Source: JAYRGC01 sp041908065
GTDB taxonomy: Bacteria; Pseudomonadota; Alphaproteobacteria; UBA9219
Assembly (NCBI GenBank): GCA_041908065.1
Contig: JAYRGC010000045.1
Coordinates: 1-13,681, forward strand
DNA: 13,681 nt
Direction of reading: 5' to 3'
In this document: positions 1 through 6,942 of the stretch, piece after piece
How positions within the stretch are numbered: the first letter of the stretch is position 1
Layout of the letters: each line of letters opens with the position of its first letter
Notes under the pieces: model-generated
What the model saw: only the letters and a program-made list of their open reading frames with translations
The model's database searches: none
What the model was told of the DNA's origin: nothing
Translations under genes and position numbers: made by a program

Positions 1-58
1 ATAACGGCGGATTATATTGGTTAACGGAACATAAACGAAAATAATTGCTCTAACCCAT

Positions 59-65
59 AGGAGGA
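59..65 (+). promoter_or_regulatory. Strong Shine-Dalgarno of the first small gene
   Basis: AGGAGGA lies 4 bases before the ATG at 70. It is close to a full anti-Shine-Dalgarno match and is the main evidence that the small gene at 70 is really translated. The 58 bases upstream are AT-rich and include GGTTAACGGA (19-28), but I see no convincing -35/-10 pair. Confidence 0.7.
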
Positions 66-69
66 AGAT

Positions 70-510
70 ATGCTCGCTTTCATAGTTTCCACCGTTCGCA
101 AGGTTTTAGGATTCTTCGCCGTGGCTGATGACGGGTATAAAGTCCAATATGTAGAAGGAACCGCCGGTAGTTACGGCGATATTTACTGCCTTAGTAAAGA
201 AGGCGAGAGGGATGTTTTCGTTTTCGTTAGTTTTGGCGACGACGGGTTTGATCTTTCTCCAAAAGGGGGAACGCATTACGTCAAGCATCTTAAAGTCAGG
301 CCATCACGAACCGGAATGCGCAATCGGGCGAATGTTAGGTATGCGCCTGTTTACGAGTGCAATGGCTTGAAGCCTTTATCTTTTTGCCATCATAAGGCAT
401 TAGCCGATTTTTTCACCCGCGATGGGTCAAAATTTAAGCCTTACTATCCTGAAGACACAACGCAACCAGCATCAAGACAAAAAATAGGCGACCACAAATT
501 ATGCTATTAG
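70..510 (+). CDS. Hypothetical protein, 146 aa
   Basis: I do not recognise this protein. The start is well supported by AGGAGGA 4 bases upstream. The first ~18 residues are hydrophobic with two basic residues (LAFIVSTVRKVLGFFAV), which could be a short membrane anchor or simply a hydrophobic helix. The rest is a soluble mix rich in aromatic, Gly and Asp residues (for example FVFVSFGDDGFDLSPKGG), with Cys at about residues 40, 114 and 123 and a C-terminal Cys-Tyr. There is no nucleotide-binding, helix-turn-helix or catalytic motif that I can see. Codon use is visibly AT-richer (gtt, tta, ata, aaa) than in folC and topA, which suggests transferred or fast-evolving accessory DNA. It lies 19 bases upstream of the next small gene in the same direction, so the two may be co-transcribed. 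Confidence 0.65.
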   Translation: MLAFIVSTVRKVLGFFAVADDGYKVQYVEGTAGSYGDIYCLSKEGERDVFVFVSFGDDGFDLSPKGGTHYVKHLKVRPSRTGMRNRANVRYAPVYECNGLKPLSFCHHKALADFFTRDGSKFKPYYPEDTTQPASRQKIGDHKLCY

Positions 511-529
511 CAGAGTTTGAGATTTCGCC

Positions 530-865
530 ATGTTTTCCGGACGCACAACGCCTGAGGGCATAATCGCTCTTGTCATGGAGGAGATTGATCGCCTTGGCGG
601 ATTGGCCAAAGCCTTTCCGAACGATGGGCAAATCCAGCTTTATTCTGGTCCATATAAAAAGTACGAACTGCTTGCCGTGGGCTTAAAAAAGGGAAACGAC
701 AAGCGCGCCCTGAAACAAATCAAAGAAGCAGGCTGGAAAGCCAAACGGTTACGCGCCTTCAGGATAGCGGCGGCCGTCATGTCCTCTACCGCGCCTCCCA
801 CTACTTCGCCGCCCGCCCGCGCTCCGCGCCTCGCCGGAACCGTGCCGAAACGCCCGACGCCTTGA
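530..865 (+). CDS. Hypothetical protein, 111 aa, with proline-rich tail
   Basis: I do not recognise this protein. Residues 1-77 look like a compact mixed alpha/beta domain with a lysine-rich second half (KKGNDKRALKQIKEAGWKAK). Residues 78-111 are low-complexity Ala/Pro/Ser/Arg. The DNA under the tail (about 766-865) becomes sharply GC-richer than the body. The tail may be read-through into unrelated host DNA after loss of the original stop, or a frameshift: the +2 frame there stays open past 865 and reads RHVLYRASHYFAARPR. The start has only a weak purine-rich ribosome site (gagtttgag). It is the second gene after the 146-aa protein and converges on folC, whose stop is 12 bases beyond. Start, tail and function are all uncertain. 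Confidence 0.5.
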   Translation: MFSGRTTPEGIIALVMEEIDRLGGLAKAFPNDGQIQLYSGPYKKYELLAVGLKKGNDKRALKQIKEAGWKAKRLRAFRIAAAVMSSTAPPTTSPPARAPRLAGTVPKRPTP

Positions 866-877
866 CAAGGTTTGCTC

Positions 878-2224
878 TCAACCGTTTTCCTTCAAAGCCT
901 GTCCGGCGAGATAGAGCGATCCGCAAATAAGAACGCGAAAAGGAAAAGACGGCCTTTCCTGCGCGAGGATGTTCAAAGCTTCGGACAAGCCTGCGGCTGT
1001 CTGGGCATTTTCGATCCCGCAGGCGGCGGCAATGGCGGCGAGTTTCGCCTTGGGCTGGGACAACGGCTCGTCGCGAATGTCCACGACGACCATCCTGTCT
1101 ATATGATCCGACATAGGGCGCAAGAAAGCCGCCGCGTCCTTGTCGGCCAGCATTCCCATCACCACGCCGATCCCAAGCGAGGGATCGCGTCGCCGCCATG
1201 ACTCCATCTGTGCGGCGATAACCTCTCCGGCGGAATCGTTGTGCCCGCCGTCCAGCCACAGATCCCACCCCGAAGGCAGCAATTCCGCTAAATCGCCGAA
1301 CTCAAGCCTTTGCATCCGCGCCGGCCATTCGACCTCGGCCATGGCGCGACGGATGGCCGCCGGTTGCACCTTGAACGGCAAAGCCGACAACGCGGCCACA
1401 GCCAGACCGGCGTTCCACAACTGATGTTTTCCGACCAACGCCGGAAGAGGAAGAGAAATTTCCGAGTCTCCGGAAACGAATCTGAACCCGCCGTCCGCAT
1501 CGTCCCCATCCGCCTCGGTTTCCACCCGCCAATCCCGCCCCCCGACCTTCAGCGGGCAACCGATCTCGCGGGCGCGGAATTCCAAAACGTCCAATGCTTC
1601 GGACGATGGTTGCGGCGCGGAAAAGCAGGGAACTCCGCGCCGCATTATTCCGGCTTTTTCCGTCGCTATTTCCGCCATTTTTTCGCCGAGATAGTGGCAA
1701 TGGTCGTAGGACAGCCGCGATATGACCGCCGCCGCCTTGTTGCGCTCTATGACGTTGGTGGCGTCGAGCCTGCCGCCCAACCCCACCTCTATCACCGCCA
1801 CGTCGGCGGGGTTGTCGGCGAACGCCTTAAAGGCGGCGACGGTGGCGGCCTCAAACTCGCTGATCGCGGCAGAATCGCCAAGCCTCGCGCAATCGTCCAA
1901 CAATTCGGCCAGATAATCGTCGCTTATCAATTGTCCTGCCACGCGAATGCGCTCGTTGAAACGCACCAGATGGGGCGAGGTATAGACGTGAACGCGCCGC
2001 CCCGCCGCCTCGCAAGCGGCGCGGATAAAGGCGCAGGTAGAGCCCTTGCCGTTAGTGCCCGCGACATGCACGACCGCTGGCAGGCTATCTTGGGGATTGC
2101 CCAGCCGCGCCAAAAGCTCGAGATATTGCCTACTGATGGCTAAGGTAACCGTGCGGTCCAAATTGCGGCGGAATCGGGACATATCGATCATGGCCGATCC
2201 GGACTCGCGCTTATCCCCCGTCAT
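878..2224 (-). CDS. folC: Bifunctional folylpolyglutamate synthase / dihydrofolate synthase
   Basis: FolC is a cytoplasmic Mur-ligase-family enzyme. It joins L-glutamate to dihydropteroate to make dihydrofolate, then adds further glutamates to reduced folates, using ATP. The 448-aa length is normal. The P-loop GTNGKGS is at residues 56-62, followed by TSPHLVRFNERI, then EVGLGGRLDATNVI in the central domain and the family motif LGEKMAEIATEKAGIMRRG. WPARMQRLE and LDGGHND mark the C-terminal ligase domain (LDGAHNP in many homologues). The ATG at 2224 overlaps the stop of the upstream AAA ATPase gene (ATGA), and AAGGAG sits 8 bases before it inside that gene, which indicates translational coupling. 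Alternative ATGs at residues 12 and 15 lack this support. accD and trxA, which I would expect near folC in many alphaproteobacteria, are not seen here. Confidence 0.96.
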   Translation of the reverse strand: MTGDKRESGSAMIDMSRFRRNLDRTVTLAISRQYLELLARLGNPQDSLPAVVHVAGTNGKGSTCAFIRAACEAAGRRVHVYTSPHLVRFNERIRVAGQLISDDYLAELLDDCARLGDSAAISEFEAATVAAFKAFADNPADVAVIEVGLGGRLDATNVIERNKAAAVISRLSYDHCHYLGEKMAEIATEKAGIMRRGVPCFSAPQPSSEALDVLEFRAREIGCPLKVGGRDWRVETEADGDDADGGFRFVSGDSEISLPLPALVGKHQLWNAGLAVAALSALPFKVQPAAIRRAMAEVEWPARMQRLEFGDLAELLPSGWDLWLDGGHNDSAGEVIAAQMESWRRRDPSLGIGVVMGMLADKDAAAFLRPMSDHIDRMVVVDIRDEPLSQPKAKLAAIAAACGIENAQTAAGLSEALNILAQERPSFPFRVLICGSLYLAGQALKENG

Positions 2225-2236
2225 TCAACGCGCTCC
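2221..2236 (-). promoter_or_regulatory. Overlapping stop/start with internal Shine-Dalgarno coupling two genes
   Basis: On the minus strand the end of the AAA ATPase gene reads AAGGAG-CGCGTTGA-ATGA. The TGA stop (2221-2223) shares bases with the folC ATG (2222-2224), and AAGGAG lies 8 bases ahead. This arrangement decides the folC start and predicts that ribosomes finishing the ATPase re-initiate on folC. Confidence 0.8.
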
Positions 2237-3096
2237 TTGCCTAGAATGCGCCCGAAGAAAAAGAAAAACAGCCGCCGCGCCGACGGCAGCGAGGTTTCGC
2301 GAACCGCGATTTTAACGTGGCGTGGAGCGACGGTGGCCGAGCCTTCGGCGTAAGCGGCCATCAACGCCTTGTCGGCCAACAGATTTACCACCCTCGGCAC
2401 GCCGCGGCTGGATTTAGCTATGCCCGCCAAGGCCGAGGCCGAGAAAATCTCCCGCCGCGCGTCCGCTCGGGAACATCTATCCATCCGAAACCGCACATAA
2501 TCGGCGGTGGCATCGCGGGCGAGGCAGCGAGTGGCGAAGGAATAGCTGAATCGTTGCGACAGTTGCCTCAACTCGTGTCGCGCCAACAATCCGTCCAGCT
2601 CCGGCTGGCCGAACAAAACTATCTGCATCAGCTTGGCGGTGTCGGTTTCAAGATTAGACAGCAGGCGCGTCGCCTCCAGCCCTCCGACGCCCAAGGCCTG
2701 CGCCTCGTCCACGATCAGCAGATTGCGCCGCCCCTTGGCGTGTTGCTTGATGAGAAAATCCCGCAATTCCCGCTCGCCGCCCGAAGCCGCCGCGACCTTG
2801 ACACCAAACTCGCGCGCCACCGCCGCAGGCAGCTTCGACACGTCTTGAGCTGCGGGCGCGCTGAAATAAGCGGTATTAACCGGATGTTCCTTCAGCTTGT
2901 CGAGCAAACGGCGGCACAACACCGTCTTTCCGGTTCCGACCTCGCCCACCACCTTGAGCATCCCGTCCCCGCGCATGACGGCAAATTCCAAAGCCGCCAA
3001 GGTCGCCAAAGCGGTGTCGGCGGGATAGAACAGTTTGCCGTTCGGCGTAAGACCGAACGGATAGTCCTCTAGCCCGAAATGTTCCAGAAACGGCAT
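2221..3096 (-). CDS. ExeA/GspA-like AAA ATPase (291 aa)
   Basis: This is a P-loop ATPase of the ExeA/GspA/MshM group. From the chosen start it opens with MPFLEHFGLEDYPFGLTPN, the hallmark N-terminus of the family. Walker A is GEVGTGKT (51-58) and Walker B is LLIVDEAQ (126-133). LRQLSQRFSYSF and a YVRFRM segment follow, typical of the arginine-finger/lid region. In known cases ExeA works with a membrane partner to assemble secretins or pili through peptidoglycan. No partner gene and no C-terminal peptidoglycan-binding domain are present here; the protein ends in a six-Phe hydrophobic stretch (RRLFFFFFGRIL). I chose the start at 3096 because homology begins there and AGGGCG precedes it. The frame stays open to an ATG at 3195, adding 33 residues without family similarity. 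The gene overlaps folC by 4 bases. Class is confident, exact role is not. Confidence 0.88.
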   Translation of the reverse strand: MPFLEHFGLEDYPFGLTPNGKLFYPADTALATLAALEFAVMRGDGMLKVVGEVGTGKTVLCRRLLDKLKEHPVNTAYFSAPAAQDVSKLPAAVAREFGVKVAAASGGERELRDFLIKQHAKGRRNLLIVDEAQALGVGGLEATRLLSNLETDTAKLMQIVLFGQPELDGLLARHELRQLSQRFSYSFATRCLARDATADYVRFRMDRCSRADARREIFSASALAGIAKSSRGVPRVVNLLADKALMAAYAEGSATVAPRHVKIAVRETSLPSARRLFFFFFGRILGKERVE

Positions 3097-3461
3097 TGAT
3101 AACGCCCTATAGTCATGCGACGCGGCGAGACACACTGGCACAACGCCCCGATAAACTCCACAACGGCGAGAGGGCGAATCGCCTCTTGAAAACATGGTAA
3201 ATCGGGAGAACTCCTCCGAATGTCATATGAATTTTTGTAATTTTATTTCTCCAAAGCCAAATAAAAAATCCTATCAGCCTCACCCCCCAGAAAGCAGATA
3301 ATTAATAATTATCATTTGGTTAACCATATAATCCTAGGAAAAACCTAATCCTAATGGTTAACGGACAAACTAATTTCATCGTTGACAGGCCGCTTGGGAT
3401 TGGCACATGCTCCGCCCCGCTTAGTCGTTTTGGCCTCGTGGCCATTGTCGTTTAAGCATCC
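3097..3461. other. AT-rich divergent intergenic region (365 bases)
   Basis: This stretch separates the minus-strand ATPase-folC pair from the plus-strand M23 peptidase and should hold promoters for both. The part from about 3225 to 3380 is the most AT-rich in the window. It contains the TTAACCAT inverted repeat (separate entry) and a TTGACA at 3382-3387 followed 17 bases later by a poor -10 (ACATGC). TTGGCACATGCTCCGC at 3400-3415 has the GG/GC spacing of a sigma-54 site but lacks the TT of the -12 box. I see no tRNA or small RNA. The portion next to 3097-3195 could instead be coding if the ATPase uses the upstream ATG. Confidence 0.55.
3319..3362. promoter_or_regulatory. Inverted TTAACCAT repeat, candidate CtrA-type operator
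   Basis: GTTAACCAT at 3319-3327 is repeated as its exact reverse complement ATGGTTAAC at 3354-3362, with 26 AT-rich bases between. TTAACCAT is the half-site of the alphaproteobacterial cell-cycle regulator CtrA (full site TTAA-N7-TTAA). Two opposed half-sites between a cell-wall hydrolase and a secretion-type ATPase would suit cell-cycle control. The repeat is seen directly; the regulator is inferred. The spacing does not fit a single classical full site. Confidence 0.4.
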
Positions 3462-4931
3462 GTGTCAACGGTTGGGGTAGTTGGTTTGACAAAAGTTAAA
3501 CTAGGTCTGGTACGCGCGAACTCCCTTCGTCCAGACCGCATGGCCTCTTTGATTGTTACCGGAGCTTTCCTGATCGGCATCGGAGTCGCCGGACAGAACA
3601 CTCCCCGTCAATCGGCCCAAGAGACTATATATAACACCGATGCAGTCGCCGAGGCGGTTTCCGCTCCGGCGCAGGCCGTCGGCCAAGCCGTGCGCGAAGT
3701 TGCCGTGGACGTGCGCGGCATGGCTTCTCGCGCCTCGGTTCTGCCTTCCAAGCCTGAATTTGTGTCGCGCGAGGTAGAGCTGGGCAGAGGCCAGAGCTTC
3801 GCCGCGCTCCTGACCGATGCCGACGTGGATCCCGAAGACGCCCGCGCCGCCGCCGCCGCCTTGGCCAAAACCTACGACGTGCGAAAGATGAAGGCGGGAA
3901 CGGAAGTCACGCTAAACTTTACCCGTCTCGGCAACGAGGAGACGTTAAGCGGCGCGGCCTTCATGCCCGAAGCGACCAAAGAGGTCGTCATAACTCGTAA
4001 CGCCCAAGGCGAATTCGACGCCGTGGCCAAGAACACCCCGATCGAACGCCAACGCTTCGCCGTCAGCGCGACGATAAAGGGTTCGTTGCACGAAACCGGC
4101 CGCAAGGAAGGGATTCCGCGCTCGGTAATGGCCGCCTTGATCCGCGCTTATTCGCACGCAATCGACTTCCAACGCGACATCCGCGCCGGAGACAAGCTGG
4201 AATTGATGTACGACCAGCCGACGGCTAAAGACGGATCTCCGGTCGGACAAGGCGTCATCATATACGCTTCGATAAATGTCGGCGGCAAAGCCATGCCGCT
4301 GTACCGCGTCACTTTCGCGGACGGCAGCGTCGATTATCTGGACGAGCAGGGAAAGAGCGTCAAACGCGCCCTCCTCCGCACTCCTATCGACGGGGCTAGG
4401 CCTACTTCCGGTTTCGGCATGAGAATGCACCCGTTGCTGGGATTTAATAAAATGCACCAAGGCGTGGATTTCGGCGCGCCTACCGGAACCCCCATATTCG
4501 CCGCCGGTTCGGGAACGGTGGTCGAGGTCGGATTCAAGGGCGGGTATGGCCGCTATATCCGCATCCGCCACAACAACCGCACCGAAACCGCGTACGCCCA
4601 CATGAGCAAGTTCGGACGCAACATGTACCAAGGGGCGCGGGTCAACCAAGGCGATGTCATCGGTTTGGTGGGATCGTCTGGGCGTTCGACCGGCCCGCAT
4701 CTGCACTTTGAAGTCCGCGTCGACGGCAGTGCTGTCAACCCTAACGGCGTCAACATGCCCACCGGACGCGAATTGTCGGGCAAGGCTTTGGCTCAATTCA
4801 AGCAAGGGCAATCCGGCATAATGCGGGAGTTCTCTGGCTTGGTCGGCGATCCTGCCGGAGATAAAACCGCTTCGGTTTCGTTGGCCACGTCGAAGTCTGG
4901 CGTGGAATCCTCAGAATCCGCCGAACCTTGA
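3462..4931 (+). CDS. Membrane-anchored M23 (LytM) murein endopeptidase, Csd3/MepM-like
   Basis: This is a predicted zinc endopeptidase that cuts peptide cross-links in periplasmic peptidoglycan. A short basic N-terminus leads into one membrane segment (MASLIVTGAFLIGIGVAG, about residues 27-44), so the rest faces the periplasm. A LysM/OapA-like region follows (FAALLTDADVDPEDARAAA), then a Csd3-like second domain (SLHETGRKEGIPRSVMAALI, IDFQRDIRAGDKLELMY). The C-terminal peptidase domain keeps its zinc ligands: H332 and D336 (HQGVD) and H413-L-H415 (GPHLHFEV), plus the auxiliary His in AYAHMS. The peptidase should therefore be active. The start is uncertain. GTG at 3462 gives 489 aa but lacks a clear ribosome site. 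TTG at 3486 has GGGG 8 bases before it. ATG at 3540 would start right at the membrane helix. The gene stands alone, divergent from the ATPase-folC pair. Confidence 0.92.
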   Translation: MSTVGVVGLTKVKLGLVRANSLRPDRMASLIVTGAFLIGIGVAGQNTPRQSAQETIYNTDAVAEAVSAPAQAVGQAVREVAVDVRGMASRASVLPSKPEFVSREVELGRGQSFAALLTDADVDPEDARAAAAALAKTYDVRKMKAGTEVTLNFTRLGNEETLSGAAFMPEATKEVVITRNAQGEFDAVAKNTPIERQRFAVSATIKGSLHETGRKEGIPRSVMAALIRAYSHAIDFQRDIRAGDKLELMYDQPTAKDGSPVGQGVIIYASINVGGKAMPLYRVTFADGSVDYLDEQGKSVKRALLRTPIDGARPTSGFGMRMHPLLGFNKMHQGVDFGAPTGTPIFAAGSGTVVEVGFKGGYGRYIRIRHNNRTETAYAHMSKFGRNMYQGARVNQGDVIGLVGSSGRSTGPHLHFEVRVDGSAVNPNGVNMPTGRELSGKALAQFKQGQSGIMREFSGLVGDPAGDKTASVSLATSKSGVESSESAEP

Positions 4932-4963
4932 TTCTCGGCCATCGCAATACCATCACGACATAG

Positions 4964-4993
4964 TCGCGTTCGCTCAAGGAACGCGAAGTTTTG
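4964..4993 (+). terminator. Hairpin terminator after the M23 peptidase gene
   Basis: TCGCGTTC (4964-4971) pairs perfectly with GAACGCGA (4979-4986) around a 7-base loop, and AGTTTTGG follows. It begins 32 bases after the peptidase stop. The stem is strong but the T-run is short (four Ts), so termination may be partial. Confidence 0.65.
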
Positions 4994-5021
4994 GATTCAT
5001 GAACAAGTGGCGCGGCGGGGA

Positions 5022-5197
5022 CTCCTCTCCCTCTGGGAGAGGATAGTGCGGCTTGGATTTTCGCCTGCGAAAATCCCTAGCCGCGCTTGGTGAGGGTTAT
5101 CAGGTTGGGTTTGAGCAAGAACCCTCACCAAGGTATTGCCGCGAATTTTCTAAGGCGAAAATTCGGGCAAACCTATCCTCTCCCAGAGGGAGAGGAG
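5022..5197. repeat. Multi-hairpin palindromic intergenic element
   Basis: The outer arms are exact 24-base reverse complements (5023-5046 and 5173-5196), and each arm is itself a hairpin, TCCTCTCCC-TCT-GGGAGAGGA. Inside lie GGATTTTCGC/GCGAAAATCC (5055-5064, 5067-5076), CTTGGTGAGGGTT/AACCCTCACCAAG (5086-5098, 5120-5132) and a CGAATTTTC/GAAAATTCG hairpin (about 5142-5165). The CTCTCCC/GGGAGAG and GGTGAGGGTT motifs resemble extragenic palindromes scattered through many proteobacterial genomes. It sits between the convergent M23 and yebC genes and may act as a bidirectional transcript end. It has no open frame of its own that I would call a gene. Confidence 0.8.
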
Positions 5198-5222
5198 GGA
5201 TTACGGCGCGTTGGCCGCGTAA

Positions 5223-5247
5223 GTTCCCTTCGACAAGCTCAGGGAAC
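5223..5247. repeat. Short extragenic palindrome with TTCGACAAGCTC core
   Basis: GTTCCCT (5223-5229) pairs with AGGGAAC (5241-5247) around TCGACAAGCTC. The CCTTCGACAAGCTCAGGG core is one I know as a repeated extragenic palindrome in several unrelated bacterial genomes. It lies 26 bases beyond the yebC stop on the minus strand and could end that transcript, although there is no T-run. Confidence 0.65.
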
Positions 5248-5273
5248 ACAGGGGCTGGGAACAGGCATCGGCT

Positions 5274-5999
5274 TCACGCCATCTCGAAATTTCCCCAGAC
5301 GGTTTGCACGTCGTCGTTGTCTTCCAGCGCGTCCAGCATGTCTTCCAGCTGTTGGGCGGCGTCGCCTGAGACAGGCACAGGGGTTTTCGGCAACCACGCC
5401 AGCTTGGCCGAGGCAGGTTCCTTGAACTTGGCTTCCAGAGCGTCGCGAACAGCCCCGAAACTCTCCACCGCCGTCGTCACGACGTGGGTTTCTGGATTCG
5501 ATTCCACATTGTCGCCGCCCGCATCGATCACCGCTTCCAGCATGGTGTCGGCGGAAGCCGCAGCGGCGGGATAGACGATCTCTCCCACGCGGGAGAACAT
5601 GAAGCTGACCGAGTTGGTTTCGCCCAGCGTGCCGCCGCGCTTGGACATTATCGTCCGCAATTCCGAAGCGGTGCGATTGCGGTTGTCCGTCAACGCCTCT
5701 ATTATCAACGCGCAACCGCCCGGGCCATAGCCTTCGTAACGAACTTCGTCATAGTTGTTTTTATCCCCTGCCCCAGGCTGCGCCGCCTTGATGGCGCGCT
5801 CGATGCGCTCGCGCGGCATGTTGCTAACCCTAGCTTCGGCCATGGCCGCCCGCAGGCGCGGATTGGCCGCAGGATCTGGGGAGCCAAGTTTGCAAGAAAC
5901 CATAATTTCACGAGCCAACTTGTTGAATATCTTCGCCTTCTTGGCGTCGCTGGCTCCCTTTTGGTGCATGATGTTCTTGGAATGCGAATGTCCGGCCAT
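5274..5999 (-). CDS. yebC: YebC/PmpR/TACO1-family protein
   Basis: This cytoplasmic protein is of the YebC family, long annotated as a transcriptional regulator. Recent work links members (mitochondrial TACO1 and bacterial YebC) to translation through proline-rich stretches. The signature MAGHSHSKNIMHQKGASDAKKAK start is intact, followed by KIFNKLAREI, NMPRERIERAIKAA, YEGYGPGGCALIIEALTDNRNRT and KRGGTLGETNSVSFMF. The 241-aa length is typical. The acidic C-terminus is LEDMLDALEDNDDVQTVWGN. GGAGAGAG lies 5 bases before the ATG at 5999. It is divergent from mutM with 92 bases between them. The ruvC-ruvA-ruvB genes that often flank yebC are absent here. Confidence 0.96.
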   Translation of the reverse strand: MAGHSHSKNIMHQKGASDAKKAKIFNKLAREIMVSCKLGSPDPAANPRLRAAMAEARVSNMPRERIERAIKAAQPGAGDKNNYDEVRYEGYGPGGCALIIEALTDNRNRTASELRTIMSKRGGTLGETNSVSFMFSRVGEIVYPAAAASADTMLEAVIDAGGDNVESNPETHVVTTAVESFGAVRDALEAKFKEPASAKLAWLPKTPVPVSGDAAQQLEDMLDALEDNDDVQTVWGNFEMA

Positions 6000-6019
6000 G
6001 TTCTCTCTCCGAAGGCGGA

Positions 6020-6048
6020 TTGATATTGCTTCGCCGGACTTATAGCAT
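6020..6048 (+). promoter_or_regulatory. Possible mutM promoter
   Basis: TTGATA (6020-6025) and TAGCAT (6043-6048) are separated by 17 bases in the yebC-mutM divergent gap, 43 bases before the mutM ATG. Each matches the sigma-70 consensus at 4-5 of 6 positions. GATAAT (6053-6058) is an alternative -10 with a poor -35. Both readings are by eye only. Confidence 0.3.
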
Positions 6049-6091
6049 CTGCGATAATTCGCGCAATATCACAGGCAGGCGAGCAGCCCCC

Positions 6092-6937
6092 ATGCCGGAA
6101 CTTCCCGAAGTAGAAACCGTTTGCGCCGGATTGGCCAAGGCCTTGACCGGACGCGAGATACTAGGACTTGAAGCGCGGCGGAGCGGCCTGCGCGCGCCCT
6201 TTCCCAAAGATCTCGCCACAAGGATAATCGGCCACAAGGTCGTCATGGTTCGCCGCCGCGCCAAATACATAATCATGGAACTGGACGGCGGCGAGGCCTT
6301 GATAATGCATCTGGGCATGTCGGGACGGCTGGTGATTGGCGACGCCGACGCCGCAAACGCCAAGCACGATCATCTGATATTCCGCTTCGCGGGCAAAAAG
6401 CCCGATGCGCTGAGATTTAACGATCCGCGCCGTTTCGGCCTGTGTTGCCTCGCCCCGCCGGAGGGGGCGGAACATCACGAAGCCCTGCGCGATTTGGGAC
6501 CGGAGCCTTTGGGAGACGGGTTCACACCCAAGGCATTGAGGGAAAAGCTGCAAGGACGCCGAACGCCGATAAAACTCGCGCTGTTGGATCAAACCGTCGT
6601 GGCCGGCATCGGCAATATCTACGCTTGCGAGGCCTTGTTTTACGCCGGAATAAGCCCGTTGCGCGCCGCCGAGGATTGCGACGCCGAAATGCTTAAGAGG
6701 CTGGTTCCGGCGATCCGCAAGGTCTTGCAGTCGTCCATCAAGGCCGGAGGCTCCAGCCTGCGCGACTATGTGCAGGCGGACGGAAAATCAGGTTCCTTCC
6801 AAAAAAGTTTCGCCGTATATGATCGCGAGGGGGAAGAGTGCAAGAATTGCGACTGCAATGTAGGAAAAACCGGCGGCGTCAAGCGCGTGACCCAAGGAGG
6901 AAGATCCACCTTTTATTGTCCAAGGAAACAAAAATAA
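6092..6937 (+). CDS. mutM: Formamidopyrimidine-DNA glycosylase (Fpg/MutM) with atypical zinc finger
   Basis: MutM removes 8-oxoguanine and ring-opened purines from DNA and nicks the abasic site. The true start is ATG 6092, because processing must expose the catalytic Pro2 of MPELPEVETV; an ATG-like extension to 6020 would bury it. Pro2, Glu3 and the conserved lysine (K58 in RRRAKYIIMEL) are present. So is the helix-two-turn-helix region (VVAGIGNIYACEALFYAGISPL) and GGSSLRDYVQADGKSGSFQ. The C-terminal finger is unusual. CKNC (250-253) is normal and GGRSTFYC (C276) is present, but the fourth cysteine, expected at 279, is Lys (CPRKQK). The loop between the pairs is 22 residues instead of 16. An extra Cys255 might substitute. 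The 281-aa length is normal. It is monocistronic or leads into element A. Confidence 0.95.
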   Translation: MPELPEVETVCAGLAKALTGREILGLEARRSGLRAPFPKDLATRIIGHKVVMVRRRAKYIIMELDGGEALIMHLGMSGRLVIGDADAANAKHDHLIFRFAGKKPDALRFNDPRRFGLCCLAPPEGAEHHEALRDLGPEPLGDGFTPKALREKLQGRRTPIKLALLDQTVVAGIGNIYACEALFYAGISPLRAAEDCDAEMLKRLVPAIRKVLQSSIKAGGSSLRDYVQADGKSGSFQKSFAVYDREGEECKNCDCNVGKTGGVKRVTQGGRSTFYCPRKQK

Positions 6938-6942
6938 CTGCC

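Noticed and set aside
801..1268. 155-aa reading frame on the minus strand inside folC
   Set aside because: It is an out-of-frame, arginine-rich shadow of the well-supported folC frame, without a family motif.
3097..3195. 33-residue N-terminal extension of the ExeA-like ATPase
   Set aside because: It has no similarity to the family N-terminus, which starts at MPFLEHFGL; the GGAGGAG before the upstream ATG is about 15 bases away, too far to be convincing.
3400..3415. Sigma-54 promoter-like TTGGCACATGCTCCGC upstream of the M23 gene
   Set aside because: The GG/GC spacing fits, but the -12 box lacks TT and no sigma-54 activator site is visible; kept only as a note.
5053..5574. 173-aa plus-strand frame across the multi-hairpin element and yebC
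   Set aside because: It crosses repeat DNA and runs antisense to yebC; low-complexity Ser/Ala composition.
6020..6091. Upstream start for mutM
   Set aside because: MutM needs Pro2 as its N-terminal nucleophile, so the start must be the ATG at 6092.
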